6,185 nt of DNA, taken from the NCBI GenBank assembly GCA_903934195.1, contig CAIZMV010000232.1, positions 1-6,185 of the forward strand. Reading direction: 5' to 3'. Both the position numbers and the translations under genes were made by a program. The notes under the pieces were generated by a model that made no database searches, was not told where the DNA came from, and saw only the letters and a list, made by a program, of their open reading frames with translations. Below, in pieces: positions 5,833 to 6,185 of the stretch. Position 1 is the stretch's first letter. Each line of letters starts with the position of its first letter. The DNA comes from an uncultured Acidimicrobiaceae bacterium (GTDB lineage: Bacteria; Actinomycetota; Acidimicrobiia; Acidimicrobiales; Ilumatobacteraceae).

Positions 5833-5839
5833 AGGGGGT

Positions 5840-6185
5840 ATGAGAAAAGCATCATTTCTGTTTGCGACTGCGTTGCTTGGGATCCTCCCTGTCTTTTCTT
5901 CGTGTTCGTCACCAACTCAAACGAAAGACACCACACCCGTCATGAGTCTCACGCCCGCTCCCGTAGTAATCGATGTCCGTACAGCTGCAGAGTTTGCAGA
6001 AGGCCACGTTCAAGGGGCCATCAATCTTGATATCGAAAGCGGTGCATTTCAGGCCAAATTGGCTTCACTAGATGCTTCGGTGGCATACGCGCTGTATTGT
6101 CGAAGTGGTCGTCGCTCGGCAATCGCAACTGAACAAATGACAACAGCCGGGTTTACTGAAGTGCGCGATCTAGGAGCACTTGAAT
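5840..6185 (+). CDS. Rhodanese-domain probable lipoprotein, N-terminal part (runs off the right edge)
   Basis: The first 115 codons are present. Residues 1-21 form a signal sequence (MRK, a hydrophobic stretch, then VFSS) ending at Cys22 in FSSCSS. This resembles a lipobox, although Phe at -3 is not the usual Leu/Val, so lipid anchoring is likely but not certain. A short Thr/Pro-rich linker (23-40) leads into a single rhodanese domain from about residue 42: VIDVRTAAEFAEGHVQGAIN (43-62) is the typical opening and CRSGRRS (87-93) is the active-site loop with catalytic Cys87. Proteins of this kind carry persulfide or transfer sulfane sulfur outside the membrane; the acceptor cannot be told. The domain is cut just before its usual C-terminal 'GGxxxW' region. 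The gene appears to have its own leaderless promoter. Functional linkage to the protease upstream is not evident. Confidence 0.88.
   Translation, partial: MRKASFLFATALLGILPVFSSCSSPTQTKDTTPVMSLTPAPVVIDVRTAAEFAEGHVQGAINLDIESGAFQAKLASLDASVAYALYCRSGRRSAIATEQMTTAGFTEVRDLGALE

Noticed and set aside
5829..5836. CCCTAGGG palindrome before the rhodanese gene
   Set aside because: Only 8 bp, and explained by the -10 box plus the G run; no second copy seen.
5833..5838. AGGGGG as a Shine-Dalgarno for the rhodanese gene
   Set aside because: Only one base separates it from the ATG, too close for ribosome placement.
1..6185. Mobile element, CRISPR array, tRNA/rRNA or toxin-antitoxin pair
   Set aside because: No transposase, terminal repeats, spacer-repeat array, cloverleaf or small gene pair was seen; gaps between genes are at most about 80 bp.

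Overview
This 6.2 kb window is ordinary chromosomal bacterial DNA of intermediate GC content (roughly half, by eye). It most likely comes from a planktonic, freshwater- or marine-type Actinomycetota lineage. That placement is inferred from three things: start codons sitting directly behind -10 boxes with no ribosome binding site (leaderless starts), secreted proteins with Cys-paired fibronectin III domains of the 'CTVPSGTTCTITGL' style, and the peroxiredoxin N-terminus. It is not proven. Six protein genes are present, two of them cut by the window edges. No RNA genes, mobile elements or CRISPR arrays were seen.

Left part (1-823). On the minus strand lie the first codons of a peroxiredoxin (62 to the window edge) and, upstream of it, a TetR-family repressor with a WHG-type C-terminal domain (770-144). 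A hairpin terminator separates them. Diverging from the repressor is a DHA2-family (14-TM) MFS drug-type exporter (823-2367). The 52 bp between the two starts hold two 15-bp palindromes built on TTGACA-N-TGTCAA. The first supplies the exporter's -35 hexamer and the second its -10 hexamer, with consensus 17-bp spacing, and transcription is predicted to begin at the exporter's GTG start codon. This is a compact self-controlled repressor/efflux switch and the most informative piece of the window.

Middle part (2368-5804). A perfect 8-bp inverted repeat and a -10 box 7 nt ahead of the ATG precede folD (2425-3294), the bifunctional methylene-tetrahydrofolate dehydrogenase/cyclohydrolase. The stop codon of folD shares one base (TAATG) with the start of a secreted subtilisin-like protease (3294-5804). 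The protease carries a signal peptide, a complete Asp/His/Ser triad, four fibronectin III repeats and a small Cys-containing C-terminal domain, but no recognisable I9 propeptide. A housekeeping folate enzyme and an exported protease are thus probably on one transcript with coupled translation.

Right edge (5805-6185). A short gap with an extended -10 box precedes a probable lipoprotein with a rhodanese domain (5840 to the window edge) carrying a CRSGRRS active-site loop.

Three of the genes (exporter, folD, rhodanese) have a TA-type hexamer ending exactly 7 nt before the start codon, which argues for leaderless mRNAs. I see no wholly new system here. The points most worth checking are the fused operator/promoter, the folD-protease coupling, the propeptide-less protease and the altered FolD signature.
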